Shown here: positions 10,443-19,283 of the stretch, one piece after another
Layout of the letters: every line of letters begins with the position of its first letter
How positions within the stretch are numbered: the first letter of the stretch is position 1
Origin: Leptolyngbyaceae cyanobacterium
Lineage (GTDB): Bacteria; Cyanobacteriota; Cyanobacteriia; Cyanobacteriales; Aerosakkonemataceae
NCBI GenBank assembly: GCA_036703985.1
Contig: DATNQN010000020.1
Span: 1-64,000 of the forward strand
Direction of reading: 5' to 3'
Length of the DNA: 64,000 bases
Translations under genes and position numbers: made by a program
Notes under the pieces: generated by a model
What the model was told of the DNA's origin: nothing
Databases searched by the model: none
What the model saw: only the letters and a program-made list of their open reading frames with translations

Positions 10443-10677
10443 AGAGGAGATGGAGAGATAGGGGATGGGAGAACGAGCAGATGAAAAAACTTACATCATT
10501 TCACTTAACCATTGTCACTTTGATTATTCTGATGGGGAGGCAGGGGGAAATATTAATAACGCGAAAGCAAGTGAATTGGTATTAGTTAATTTTTATAGTT
10601 CAGACTACATCCTTCACACTTTATCCTTCAGACTTCATCCTAATTATTCCTGTAATCCTTAAACTCTAAAAAATACT

Positions 10678-12333
10678 ATGAATCAGCAACAAACTTCCGA
10701 ATCGCTTAATGGGAAATCAGCAACTTCACCAGTTTTAGAACAAGACATTCCATTGAATCCAGAGACAGATGAAATTGCCGATCGACATCAAGCTGAGGCG
10801 GTTTTTGTACCAGAAAAAGCAGACAAATCCCCAGTAAAAAATATTATTTACACCGTTATAGCAGTAATTATCCTGCTAGCGGGTGGAGGTGCGGCTTGGC
10901 GTTGGTGGCAGTCTAATCAAACTGCGGCTCCTCCTCAAGCAGGGCAAGCTCAACCGATGCCAGTCCCTGTCAAATTGGCAACGATCGAAACTAGTACCTT
11001 ACAAGACACTTCTGATTTCGTGGGGAGCCTGGAATCTCAGAGATCGGTACAATTGCGATCGGAAGCTGAAGGGCGAATCAGCCAAATTTACGTCAAAGCT
11101 GGGGATTTCGTGAGGCAAGGACAAATTATCGCTCGCATAGATAGCGCCCAAGTACAAGCTGCCATCCAACAGGAAAGAGCCAATATCCTTCGCGCTCAAG
11201 CTCGCTTGCAAGAACTCAAAGCCGGCAGTCGTCCGGAAGAAATTGCTAGAGCTAGAGCCAGCGTAGCAGAAGCACGAGCTCGTTTAACAGATGCTAGAGC
11301 AGGCTCTCGAACAGATGAAATTGACGCCGCGCGAGCCAGATTACAAGCTGCCGAAGCAGACGCCGCCCTCAAACAACAACGGCTGAAAAGATATGAAGAA
11401 TTAAGAAGAGCGGGTGGAATTTCTCAAAATGCTTTAGACCAGTACGTTGCGGAAAACCGCAGCGCCGAAGCTATCGTGCGGGAAGCCAAAGCAAGCCTAG
11501 AGCGACTTAATCAGAGTAGGCAATCAGATGTTAGAGAGTTAACTGCTGCTTTAGAACAACAACAACAAGCTTTACAGTTATTGCAAAGCGGTACGAGAGC
11601 CGAGGAAATTGCTCAAGCAGAAGCACAAGTTGCTCAAGCACAAGCTCAATTAAGGGCGCAAGAAGTCCTATTGCGAAATACGGGGGTGAGTGCGCCTTTT
11701 GTCGGCACGATCGGTGATGTGCCAGCCAAACTAGGAGATTATTTGAGAAAAGGAGATATCGTAACCACTCTGACTCAAAATCAATCCTTAGACTTGCGGC
11801 TAGCAATTCCCGTAGAACGACAACCTCAATTAAGATTGGGATTGCCAGTTCAGTTAGAAGGTGTGGAGAATTCCTTAATCGGTCAAATTAGTTTTATTTC
11901 GCCAAAAGTCAATCCCGACTCTCAATCTATTTTGGCTAAAGCTACTTTTGATAACTCCCAAGGACAGCTACGAGATGGGCAGTTCGTAAGAGCAAAAGTA
12001 GTTTGGAACAATTATCCGAATACGATCGTAATTCCTACCACAGCAGTGGTTTTCCAGGGTCAAGATCGGTTCGTCTACGTAGCGAAAAAATTGTCGGATT
12101 CCCCACCGAGCGCTGCCGGACAACCCGCTCCCCAACCAGCCGCCTCTCCAAATCCTCAAGCACCACAAGCGCCACCACCTCCCACCATGAAAGCAAAACT
12201 GCAAAAAGTGGAAATAGGTTTAGTTAAAGGTGACCAAACCCAAATTGTCAGCGGTTTAGAAGCTGGTTCTCAAATAGTCGTATCTGGCACGCAAAAATTA
12301 GCAGATGGAGCACCTATCATGCCGATGCCATAG
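10678..12333 (+). CDS. RND efflux periplasmic adaptor (HlyD/AcrA-like membrane fusion protein)
   Basis: 551 aa. An N-terminal hydrophilic stretch (1-58) precedes one membrane anchor (IIYTVIAVIILLAGGGAAWRWW), then a biotinyl-lipoyl half-motif (SEGRISQIYVKAGDFVRQGQ-like), a long alpha-helical hairpin (about 165-330), the second lipoyl half (GVSAPFVGTIGDV) and beta-barrel and membrane-proximal domains. The hairpin contains three copies of a G(S/T)R.(E/D)EI motif (GSRPEEI, GSRTDEI, GTRAEEI), indicating internal duplication. A Pro/Ala/Gln-rich insert lies near 470-505. It links the pump encoded next to the TolC-like channel. The 235-bp gap from padR holds only repeats. Confidence 0.93.
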   Translation: MNQQQTSESLNGKSATSPVLEQDIPLNPETDEIADRHQAEAVFVPEKADKSPVKNIIYTVIAVIILLAGGGAAWRWWQSNQTAAPPQAGQAQPMPVPVKLATIETSTLQDTSDFVGSLESQRSVQLRSEAEGRISQIYVKAGDFVRQGQIIARIDSAQVQAAIQQERANILRAQARLQELKAGSRPEEIARARASVAEARARLTDARAGSRTDEIDAARARLQAAEADAALKQQRLKRYEELRRAGGISQNALDQYVAENRSAEAIVREAKASLERLNQSRQSDVRELTAALEQQQQALQLLQSGTRAEEIAQAEAQVAQAQAQLRAQEVLLRNTGVSAPFVGTIGDVPAKLGDYLRKGDIVTTLTQNQSLDLRLAIPVERQPQLRLGLPVQLEGVENSLIGQISFISPKVNPDSQSILAKATFDNSQGQLRDGQFVRAKVVWNNYPNTIVIPTTAVVFQGQDRFVYVAKKLSDSPPSAAGQPAPQPAASPNPQAPQAPPPPTMKAKLQKVEIGLVKGDQTQIVSGLEAGSQIVVSGTQKLADGAPIMPMP

Positions 12334-12343
12334 TAATTAGTCA

Positions 12344-12484
12344 TTTTTCATTGGTCATTGGTTATTAGTCATTCGTCATTCACCGATCGCAAACAAAGGA
12401 AAAATAAGCGATAACAAATGACCGATCGCAAATGACCAATGACCAATGACCGATCGCAAATGACCAATGACCAATGACAAATAA
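12344..12484. repeat. Heptad-type short tandem repeats (CCAATGA family)
   Basis: The spacer between adaptor and pump is built from CATTGGT/ACCAATG units. A left arm (TCATTGGTCATTGG) and a right arm (CCAATGACCAATGA, several copies interspersed with CGATCGCAAATGA) are complementary, so the transcript could fold into a long hairpin within the operon. Similar units recur at 48893-48926. Such heptanucleotide repeats are common in filamentous cyanobacteria. Confidence 0.8.
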
Positions 12485-12490
12485 CCGAAT

Positions 12491-15400
12491 ATGTTTACTC
12501 ACTTCTTCATTAAGCGACCGGTATTTGCTTCGGTTTGTTCCATATTAATTATTTTGGTGGGGGTAGTAGGTTACTTCCGGTTACCAGTGCAGGAATATCC
12601 CAGCATTGACCCACCTGTAGTCAGCGTTACTACCGTTTATCCAGGTGCAAGTCCAGAAGTAGTAGAAACAGAAATCAGCGAAATTCTCGAATCAGAACTA
12701 AACGGTGTAGAAGGAATCAAAACGCTCACTTCCCAAAGTCGAGAATCTGTTAGTACGATCACCGTTCAATTCGAGCTTAATCGGGATTTAGAATCGGCGG
12801 CGCAAGACGTGCGCGATCGCGTTTCCCGCGTGACAGGTCGATTACCAGATGAGGCGGAAGCACCTGTAGTGAGCAAACAATCAGGTGATTCTAGTCCGAT
12901 CGTATGGTTTGCTCTTTACGGCGAAAACTTTTCCACTCTCCAGTTAAGCGACTACGCCGACAAATTTGTAGTTGATGCCCTAGAAACAGTACCGGGAGTC
13001 AGCAGCGTAATCATTGGTGGCGAACGTCGTTATGCCATGCGGATTTGGTTAGACCCCCAACAGATGGCGGCGAGAAACCTCACGGTTTTGGATGTGGAAC
13101 AAGCACTGCGCCAGGAAAACGTAGAGATTCCCAGCGGAATTGTTGAAGGAGAAACATCTGAATATTCGGTACGCACTTTAGGAAGACTTCGCACCCCGCC
13201 AGAGTATGAAGCCTTAGTGATTAAACGCAACGAAGATGGCACTCAAGTTACTCTGAAAAATATCGGCAGAGCAGAAGTTGGTGCCGAGAGCGATCGATCT
13301 TTCGTGCGGTTTAACAGTCTACCAGCAGTTGGTTTAGGGGTAGTCAAACTCTCTAACGCCAATACCCTGGATGTTGCCAAAGGTGCGAAAGCCAAAATGG
13401 AAGAACTATCCCGGAATTTTCCCAACGGGATGAAATACAAGGAAGCTTATGATAGTTCTGCGTTTGTGGAATTAGCCATTGAAGAAGTTTGGGTAAGCCT
13501 TTATCTATCAATTGGTTTGGTAGTTTTAGTTATCTTCTTTTTCTTAAGAGATTGGCGTGCGACTCTCATCCCATCCGTCACCATTCCCATTTCCCTGATC
13601 GGGGCATTTGGGTTGATGTTTTTCATGGGATTTTCGATTAATACTCTGACGTTGTTTGCCCTTACCTTATCCACGGGTTTGGTAGTAGATGACACGATCG
13701 TAGTATTGGAAAATATCGTTCGCTATATCGAAGAAAAGCGAATGGCTCCTTTTCCGGCTACTTATGCCGCCGTGACAGAAGTGGTGTTTGCAGTAATTGC
13801 TACTACTGTCGTGTTAATTGCGGTGTTCGTACCGGTTGCTTTTGCCAGCGGTACGACGGGTCGCTTGTTCAATGAATTTGCTTTAACCATTGCTGGAGCA
13901 GTGGTATTTTCTTCTATAGCGGCGCTTACTTTGGCTCCTCCGATGTCGGCAAGATTGCTTAAAGCACCCTCGCCAGAGAAGAGGCAGGGGACTCCGGAGC
14001 AGGGGGCAGGGGGAACAGGAAGAGGAATTAAAGATTCACCCCGTCGCCGATTCGGGTTGTCTTCGCTGTTAGCGCCTATTTACTGGCTATTAGATTTATT
14101 TGAGTGGATCTTAGACCGGATGCTGGCCAGTTATCGTTGGTCGCTCAAGCTTTTGATGAATCTAAAACTAGTAGTTATATTGGTTTTTTTCCTGTCTTTG
14201 GGGGTGACTGGTTGGTTATTCCAACAGTTACCAGTAGGATTTTTGCCAGTGGAAGACCGAGGTGCAATTTTAACCATTTTGAGAGGCCCGCAAGGGGTAA
14301 CGCTCAATTACACCGACAAGGTGATGCAGCAGGTAGAAAATGTATTTAGCCAAACACCTACAGTGGCGACTTATTTTGCGATCGGATCTTTTGGTGGTGG
14401 CGCGGGAGTCGGACAAGTTAACGAAGGAATCGCCTTTGCTAGACTGAAGCCTTGGGAAGAACGGCCCAATCCCAATCAATCCCAACAATCCACAATCGGG
14501 CAACTATTTGGGAAATTTTTTGCGATTACGGAAGCTTTGGTTATTCCCATCAATCCACCTGCTTTACCTGGGGCTGGTTTCGGTCAACCAGTACAGTTCG
14601 TGTTGCAAGGAAATAATTTGCAGGCTTTGGCAGAAGCCTCAGACAATTTAGCCAAAGCAAGCCGAGGATTGCCGCAACTGGTGAATGTAGATACGGATTT
14701 GAGATTGAATAAACCGGAGTTAACTCTCACGGTTAACCGTGAGCAAGCGGCTAATTTAGGTGTTTCATTGCGAGATATTTCTCGAACGCTGCAAATCTTG
14801 TTAGGCGGACAAGAAATTACCAGTTTTAACGTAGAAAATCGCCGTTATGAAGTGGTGGTACAAGCGGATGATAAGTTCCGCAGCAGCCCCGATAATATTC
14901 GAGAATTTTACGTGCGATCGAATCAAGGACAAATGATTCCGTTAACTAATTTGGTAACGGTTACGCCTTCAACTACTCCTCCTGGGATCAATCATTTTAA
15001 TCGATCGCGATCGGCTACGATTTCCGGTAGTCCGGCACCGGGATATAGTTTAGGTCAAGCTCTCGATGCTTTGGAAAATTTGGCACGGCAACAATTACCT
15101 GCCGATATCCGCACTGCATGGTCGGGGGAATCTCTGGAATTAAAAGAGGCAGGTCAATCAACGATTTACGTTTTTGGTTTGGCTTTAGCTTTTATTTTCC
15201 TAGTATTAGCTGCCCAGTTTGAAAGTTATATCGATCCGTTGGTGATTTTGTTGGCAGTTCCTCTATCTTTGTTGGGAGCTTTCGGTGCTTTGTTATTACG
15301 TGGTTTAGATTTGAATGTTTACAGCCAAATTGGTTTGATCATGTTGATTGGTTTGGTAACTAAAAATTCGATTTTAATCGTGGAATTTGCCAATCAACGG

Positions 15401-15682
15401 CGGGAAGAAGGACTTTCAATTACTAAGGCGGCTCTTGAGGCAGGTTTAGTTAGATTCCGACCTATTCTGATGACCGCATTTTCAACGATTTTCGGTTTAG
15501 TACCTTTGGCAATTGCTACTGGTGCTGGTGCGGCTAGTCGGGTTTCTTTGGGAATGACTGTCTTAGGCGGTATGCTAATTTCTACTGTCTTAAGCCTTTA
15601 CGTGGTGCCGGTGTTTTATGTAATCGCCACTTCAGCACAAGTTCGGCTGATGGGTAAAGCAAAAGAGCGGGTGAGCGGATGA
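12491..15682 (+). CDS. RND efflux transporter permease (HAE1/AcrB-like)
   Basis: 1063-aa inner-membrane proton/drug antiporter. It begins with the family signature MFTHFFIKRPVFASVCSILI and has twelve membrane helices in two halves, with helix-4 motif STGLVVDDTIVVLENI containing the paired Asp residues of the proton relay. Two large periplasmic loops (about 40-330 and 560-860) form the porter and docking domains. Between the two halves (about residues 497-520) there is a low-complexity insert, SPEKRQGTPEQGAGGTGRG, encoded by the same G-rich repeat that occurs between genes. It completes a pump with the adjacent adaptor and channel genes. Substrate not predictable. Confidence 0.95.
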   Translation: MFTHFFIKRPVFASVCSILIILVGVVGYFRLPVQEYPSIDPPVVSVTTVYPGASPEVVETEISEILESELNGVEGIKTLTSQSRESVSTITVQFELNRDLESAAQDVRDRVSRVTGRLPDEAEAPVVSKQSGDSSPIVWFALYGENFSTLQLSDYADKFVVDALETVPGVSSVIIGGERRYAMRIWLDPQQMAARNLTVLDVEQALRQENVEIPSGIVEGETSEYSVRTLGRLRTPPEYEALVIKRNEDGTQVTLKNIGRAEVGAESDRSFVRFNSLPAVGLGVVKLSNANTLDVAKGAKAKMEELSRNFPNGMKYKEAYDSSAFVELAIEEVWVSLYLSIGLVVLVIFFFLRDWRATLIPSVTIPISLIGAFGLMFFMGFSINTLTLFALTLSTGLVVDDTIVVLENIVRYIEEKRMAPFPATYAAVTEVVFAVIATTVVLIAVFVPVAFASGTTGRLFNEFALTIAGAVVFSSIAALTLAPPMSARLLKAPSPEKRQGTPEQGAGGTGRGIKDSPRRRFGLSSLLAPIYWLLDLFEWILDRMLASYRWSLKLLMNLKLVVILVFFLSLGVTGWLFQQLPVGFLPVEDRGAILTILRGPQGVTLNYTDKVMQQVENVFSQTPTVATYFAIGSFGGGAGVGQVNEGIAFARLKPWEERPNPNQSQQSTIGQLFGKFFAITEALVIPINPPALPGAGFGQPVQFVLQGNNLQALAEASDNLAKASRGLPQLVNVDTDLRLNKPELTLTVNREQAANLGVSLRDISRTLQILLGGQEITSFNVENRRYEVVVQADDKFRSSPDNIREFYVRSNQGQMIPLTNLVTVTPSTTPPGINHFNRSRSATISGSPAPGYSLGQALDALENLARQQLPADIRTAWSGESLELKEAGQSTIYVFGLALAFIFLVLAAQFESYIDPLVILLAVPLSLLGAFGALLLRGLDLNVYSQIGLIMLIGLVTKNSILIVEFANQRREEGLSITKAALEAGLVRFRPILMTAFSTIFGLVPLAIATGAGAASRVSLGMTVLGGMLISTVLSLYVVPVFYVIATSAQVRLMGKAKERVSG
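13978..14030 (+). repeat. G-rich repeat inserted in frame within the RND pump gene
   Basis: Sequence of the GGGGAGCAGGGGGCAGGGGG type, as found in several intergenic regions of this window, here encodes the extra-helical loop between the N- and C-terminal halves of the pump. The reading frame is preserved and the loop is cytoplasmic in this family, where length variation is tolerated. Confidence 0.75.
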
Positions 15683-15775
15683 GCGGGTGAGGATGGGGAT
15701 ATGGGGAGCAGGAGAAATAAATACAATTAATTTTCATCCTTCATCCTTTATCCTTCATACTTCATCCTTTATCGT
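15682..15775. repeat. Intergenic repeat: G-rich block plus CTTCATCC units
   Basis: The RND pump stop codon lies in a G-rich repeat (GAGCGGGTGAGCGG). It is followed by AATAAATACAATTAATTTT and then tandem TCCTTCATCCTTTATCC units. The same order occurs at 20240-20352, and fragments occur near 10600 and 31000, which shows a dispersed composite repeat. Confidence 0.75.
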
Positions 15776-15863
15776 TTGCCAATGTCCAGAGCCAACTTGT
15801 ATGCTGCTTTAGGTTGCTTGCCAAAACATCAGCCTAAAGGTCTAGAAAGTTATTGAAAAACTT

Positions 15864-17840
15864 ATGTCAATGTTTCGTCATCTTGTGGTTGTGAGCGTGA
15901 GTGCTGCATTAGCGGAATTGAGTGTAAATATAGCTGCTAATGCTACCCCTAGTTTTCATGTAAATAATGGGTCGGCAGAAGCTACCCAAACTACTACCGT
16001 GCTGACTCAGCCTCAGCATCATTTACCCAGCGATCGGTTGGATAATGATGTAGCAGATTTAGCACCTAAAAATGCGAACGGGCATCCCCCTCGCTACGCG
16101 ATCGAATCTTTGGAAAAATTAAACACGAGTTCTTTTATCAAGTTGCCAGCTAGTCTGGGCCATCACGGTCATAGCGATCGCCAGGTGGTAGTAGAGAATG
16201 GGGTGAAGATGCCAGAAAAAGCAAAAGAACTGGCTGCTGCCGATTTACCCGCTAGTCTGGGTCATCAAGCTCGTAGTAATACCTCGTTAAGTCAGGATGC
16301 GGATCTCCCAATTTCTGAGCTAGTGGCAGAAATTGCGATCGACTCTCGGGCAAGTAACTCAGCAACAAATAGTCATAGCGATCGAAAAACAAGAGAGTCC
16401 ACAACGAGGGAAAGTCAACAACAGAGCAATAATTCGGCTCAAAATAGTTCGACTCCATCGACTCAGGCGCAAGCATTACCGTTGGGAAATCGCATTCCCA
16501 TTATCCAGAATCGCTTGTACGATACGCCAGTACCGAGTTATCTCATCCCCAATCCCAATCCTTTACTATTTCCCACCCGTCCTGAAGAAGTAGACATTGA
16601 GATAAATCAACCGCTGACGCTCGAACAAGCTCTGTCACTGGCTCGACGCAATAATCGAGATTTGCAAGTAGCGCTTTTACAATTGGAACAAGCTCGTCAA
16701 AGGTTGCGAGAAGCACGAGCGGCTTTATATCCTAATTTAGATTTTCAAGGACAAGCTCAATCAACGCGACAAAGCCCGCAGATAGACAACGAAGATAATA
16801 ATGCCAATTTTAGGGTAAATGGAGGATTGCAACTAAATTACAACGTTTATACTGGTGGCCGTCGGGATGCTCAAATACAAGCAGCAGAAGAACAGGTGCG
16901 GCTCAATCAATTAGAAGTCGAACGTTTGAGCGAACAAACTCGTCTCGATATTACCAATGCTTATTACGACGTACAACAAGCAGACGAGCAAGTGCGGATT
17001 TCGGAAGGTGCGGTGAGGGCTGCGCTCCAGAGTTTGCGAGATGCACAAGCATTGGAACAAGCTGGTTTGGGTACTAGATTCGATACTTTACGCGCTCAGG
17101 TGCAGCTAGCGAATGAAAACCAAAACTTGATTCGGGCGCGGGGAGATCAAATAATCAATCGACGGCAGTTAGCGCAAATATTGAGCTTACCTCAGGATGT
17201 CGATATTACTGCTGCCGATCCGGTAGAAATTGCTGGGCTTTGGCAACTTTCTTTGGAAGAGAGTATCGTTCAAGCTTTCCAAAATCGGGCGGAGTTGCAA
17301 CAGCAGTTAGCGCAAAGGAATATTAGCCAGCAGCAAAGAAGATTCGCGTTGGGGGAACAAAGACCGCAAGTAAGTTTGTTTGCCAATTACACTTTAGAAG
17401 ATGTGTTTAACGATGGTGTTGGGCTGAGTGATGTTTATTCTGTGGGAGCGCGGGTCAGCTGGAATCTGTTTGATGGAGGAGCAGCTAGAGCCAGAGCAGC
17501 CCAGCAAGAAACGGAAGCCGAGATCGCAGAAACTCGTTTTGCTAACCTTCGCAACCAAATTCGTTTCCAGGTGGAACAAGCTTATAACAACTTACTCGCC
17601 AACTTACAAAATATCCAAACTGCTTCTGTTGCTTTAGAACAAGCCACCGAAGCTTTACGTTTAGCACGGTTACGCTTCCAAGCTGGTGTGGGAACGCAAA
17701 CAGAAGTGATCGATGCGGAAAACGAGTTGACTAGAGCCGAAGGTAACCGGGTGCGGGCGATTCTCGACTATAATCGGGCGCTGGCTACTTTGCAGAGGTC
17801 TATTAGTAATCTTTCACCCACTAATGCAGCTGCTCGCTAG
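15864..17840 (+). CDS. TolC-family outer-membrane efflux channel with a long low-complexity N-terminal region
   Basis: 658 aa. A signal peptide (MSMFRHLVVVSVSAALAEL and on to about residue 30) is followed by ~200 residues of Ser/Asn/His-rich sequence carrying a duplicated segment (LPASLGHHGHSDRQ and LPASLGHQARSNTS). The TolC core begins near residue 250 (LTLEQALSLARRNNRDLQVA) and has two OEP repeats with typical helical stretches (RLREARAALYPNLDF, DITNAYYDVQQADEQVR, NQIRFQVEQAYNNLLA). The channel sits in the outer membrane and completes the efflux system encoded upstream. The extension has no recognisable domain and may span the thicker cyanobacterial periplasm. Confidence 0.92.
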   Translation: MSMFRHLVVVSVSAALAELSVNIAANATPSFHVNNGSAEATQTTTVLTQPQHHLPSDRLDNDVADLAPKNANGHPPRYAIESLEKLNTSSFIKLPASLGHHGHSDRQVVVENGVKMPEKAKELAAADLPASLGHQARSNTSLSQDADLPISELVAEIAIDSRASNSATNSHSDRKTRESTTRESQQQSNNSAQNSSTPSTQAQALPLGNRIPIIQNRLYDTPVPSYLIPNPNPLLFPTRPEEVDIEINQPLTLEQALSLARRNNRDLQVALLQLEQARQRLREARAALYPNLDFQGQAQSTRQSPQIDNEDNNANFRVNGGLQLNYNVYTGGRRDAQIQAAEEQVRLNQLEVERLSEQTRLDITNAYYDVQQADEQVRISEGAVRAALQSLRDAQALEQAGLGTRFDTLRAQVQLANENQNLIRARGDQIINRRQLAQILSLPQDVDITAADPVEIAGLWQLSLEESIVQAFQNRAELQQQLAQRNISQQQRRFALGEQRPQVSLFANYTLEDVFNDGVGLSDVYSVGARVSWNLFDGGAARARAAQQETEAEIAETRFANLRNQIRFQVEQAYNNLLANLQNIQTASVALEQATEALRLARLRFQAGVGTQTEVIDAENELTRAEGNRVRAILDYNRALATLQRSISNLSPTNAAAR

Positions 17841-17976
17841 CCAGGGGAAAAAGTTAAGCCGACTTAGATTACAAATCTGTCATCGAAATTAGGGGCAAAA
17901 TGTAATTTTTGTCGGTTTTAATCAAAGCATTCGATCGGCATTTACCCCATCCTCAATCTTAAGGGAGGATTTTAAT

Positions 17977-18369
17977 ATGGCTAACCCTTTTCCATTGGTT
18001 TTCGCTGCTGCTGCTCTTGGCTTGACGATCGGCGCGGTTTTTACGGTGGCTACCCCTCCAGTCAGTGCCGAGCAAGTGATAACTTGCGAAAGTAGTAATC
18101 GCCAGCGCAATAGTTGTCGGGCAGATACTAGATATGGAGTAAGGTTGCTCAGACAGCTATCTGACACCAGATGTAATGGTGGAAATTGGGGTTATGACAG
18201 AAATCGGATTTGGGTTAGAAATGGTTGTCGAGCCGAGTTCTTAGTTGGTAGCCGCAGTAACGATCGGTACGATCGGGGGGGTCGGTACGATCGTAACGAT
18301 CGATACGATCGTAATGATAGATACGATCGTCGCGATCGAAACGGCAGGTATAACAGATCCAGATGGTGA
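17977..18369 (+). CDS. Secreted DUF3011-domain protein with an Arg/Asp/Tyr repeat tail
   Basis: 130 aa. A signal peptide (to about residue 31, ending PVSAEQ) precedes a DUF3011 segment with spaced cysteines (ITCESSNRQRNSCRAD, TRCNGG, WVRNGCRAEF) likely forming disulphides outside the cell membrane. The C-terminal ~35 residues are repeats of RYDRNDRYDR encoded by tandem CGATCG palindromes. AAGGGAGGATTTTAAT before the ATG is a strong ribosome-binding site. DUF3011 has no assigned function. A good terminator follows. Confidence 0.85.
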   Translation: MANPFPLVFAAAALGLTIGAVFTVATPPVSAEQVITCESSNRQRNSCRADTRYGVRLLRQLSDTRCNGGNWGYDRNRIWVRNGCRAEFLVGSRSNDRYDRGGRYDRNDRYDRNDRYDRRDRNGRYNRSRW

Positions 18370-18473
18370 TGCCGAACTAATCGCACGATGGCTTTGAATT
18401 AACCCAGACGCGGGTTTCGGTAAGGACAGTTAAACGTATGATTTTGCCAAGCTTTCAAAGCGAAGCGAGCGAC

Positions 18474-18518
18474 ATTCAGGTTAAACTAAGTGAAATTACT
18501 TAACCTGAATGTTTTATT
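18474..18518 (+). terminator. Rho-independent terminator after the DUF3011 gene
   Basis: A perfect 11-bp inverted repeat (ATTCAGGTTAA ... TTAACCTGAAT) with a 15-base loop is followed by GTTTTATTTTTAT. Position about 105 bp after the stop codon fits termination of the DUF3011 transcript. Confidence 0.7.
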
Positions 18519-18677
18519 TTTATGGTTAGATGGCGATACACTAGAATTAGTCCTTAAAATAAAGATTTTTTCGTGAAAAATTTGTAATATTTCTTAAAAA
18601 AAAGTAAGATAATTATCAGCAACAGACCGATAGCGACTTTGCCAACGCTTTTATGTTTGCTGAGGAAAGGATTAGAA

Positions 18678-18974
18678 ATGGCCAACATCAAATTTGTGAA
18701 AGAAAGTTCTGAAATAGTGGCGGCAGATGGTGCAAATTTAAGACAGAAAATGCTGGAAAATCGCATCGATCTGTACACGCTTTTTGGTAAAGCGATGAAC
18801 TGTGGCGGCTACGGTCAATGCGGTACTTGTGTTGTAGAAATTGCGGAAGGAATGGAAAATCTTTCCCCTCGGACTGAAGTAGAAAACCGGAAACTCAAGA
18901 AAAAGCCAGCTAACTATCGTCTTGCCTGTCAAACTCTGGTAAATGGGCCAGTGAGCGTCATTACAAAGCCTTAG
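18678..18974 (+). CDS. 2Fe-2S plant/cyanobacterial-type ferredoxin-like protein
   Basis: 98 aa electron carrier. The 2Fe-2S ligands are seen as C-x5-C-x2-C in [15 protein letters not shown] and a fourth Cys in [11 protein letters not shown]. The ATG at 18678 is chosen because AGGAAAGG precedes it and the next codons ([10 protein letters not shown]) give the usual N-terminus; an upstream in-frame ATG at 18639 would add 13 residues without support. The protein lacks a membrane segment and should be soluble. It is followed by psbM on the same strand after about 110 bp, suggesting a photosynthesis-associated location. Confidence 0.9.
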   Translation: MANIKFVKESSEIVAADGANLRQKMLENRIDLYTLFGKAMNCGGYGQCGTCVVEIAEGMENLSPRTEVENRKLKKKPANYRLACQTLVNGPVSVITKP

Positions 18975-19083
18975 AAACTTCAGCGATCTAAATTCATCTA
19001 AGGTAGAACCGTTTGAATAGGTTATGGTGTTTCTGGTGATATCCTAGTGATGTTGATTTTTTCTCGCTTAGAGGCTGGGCGTC

Positions 19084-19203
19084 ATGCAAGTTAATGATTT
19101 AGGTTTTCTGGCCAGCATCTTATTCGTGCTGGTTCCCAGTGTGTTTTTATTAATTTTGTACATTCAAACAGCTACCCGCGAAGGCGGTAAGAAAGCTGAT
19201 TAG
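19084..19203 (+). CDS. psbM: Photosystem II reaction centre protein M
   Basis: A 39-aa single-helix thylakoid protein beginning [18 protein letters not shown], which is the PsbM signature, with a membrane helix to about residue 28 and a short basic end (TREGGKKAD). PsbM lies at the dimer interface of photosystem II. The ORF (ATG at 19084, TAG at 19201-19203) is below usual length cut-offs and easily missed. It is co-directional with the ferredoxin gene and ends 17 bp before a strong bidirectional terminator. The length matches the family (about 34-40 aa). Confidence 0.95.
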   Translation: MQVNDLGFLASILFVLVPSVFLLILYIQTATREGGKKAD

Positions 19204-19220
19204 TATATCCGACAAAAAAA

Positions 19221-19261
19221 CCCCTGCTTCCACTTAACAATGGCAGCAGGGGTATTTTTTT
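19221..19261. terminator. Bidirectional terminator between psbM and the universal stress gene
   Basis: Inverted repeat CCCCTGCT (19221-19228) and AGCAGGGG (19245-19252) with a T-run on the right and an A-run (GACAAAAAAA) on the left. This allows termination of psbM on the plus strand and of the convergent universal stress gene on the minus strand. Confidence 0.85.
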
Positions 19262-19283
19262 GTGAAAATTAGCTTAAATTAAC

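Noticed and set aside
10465-10662. 65-codon frame between the PadR gene and the RND adaptor
   Set aside because: Composed of intergenic repeat sequence (G-rich and CTTCATCC units), no ribosome-binding site and no family.
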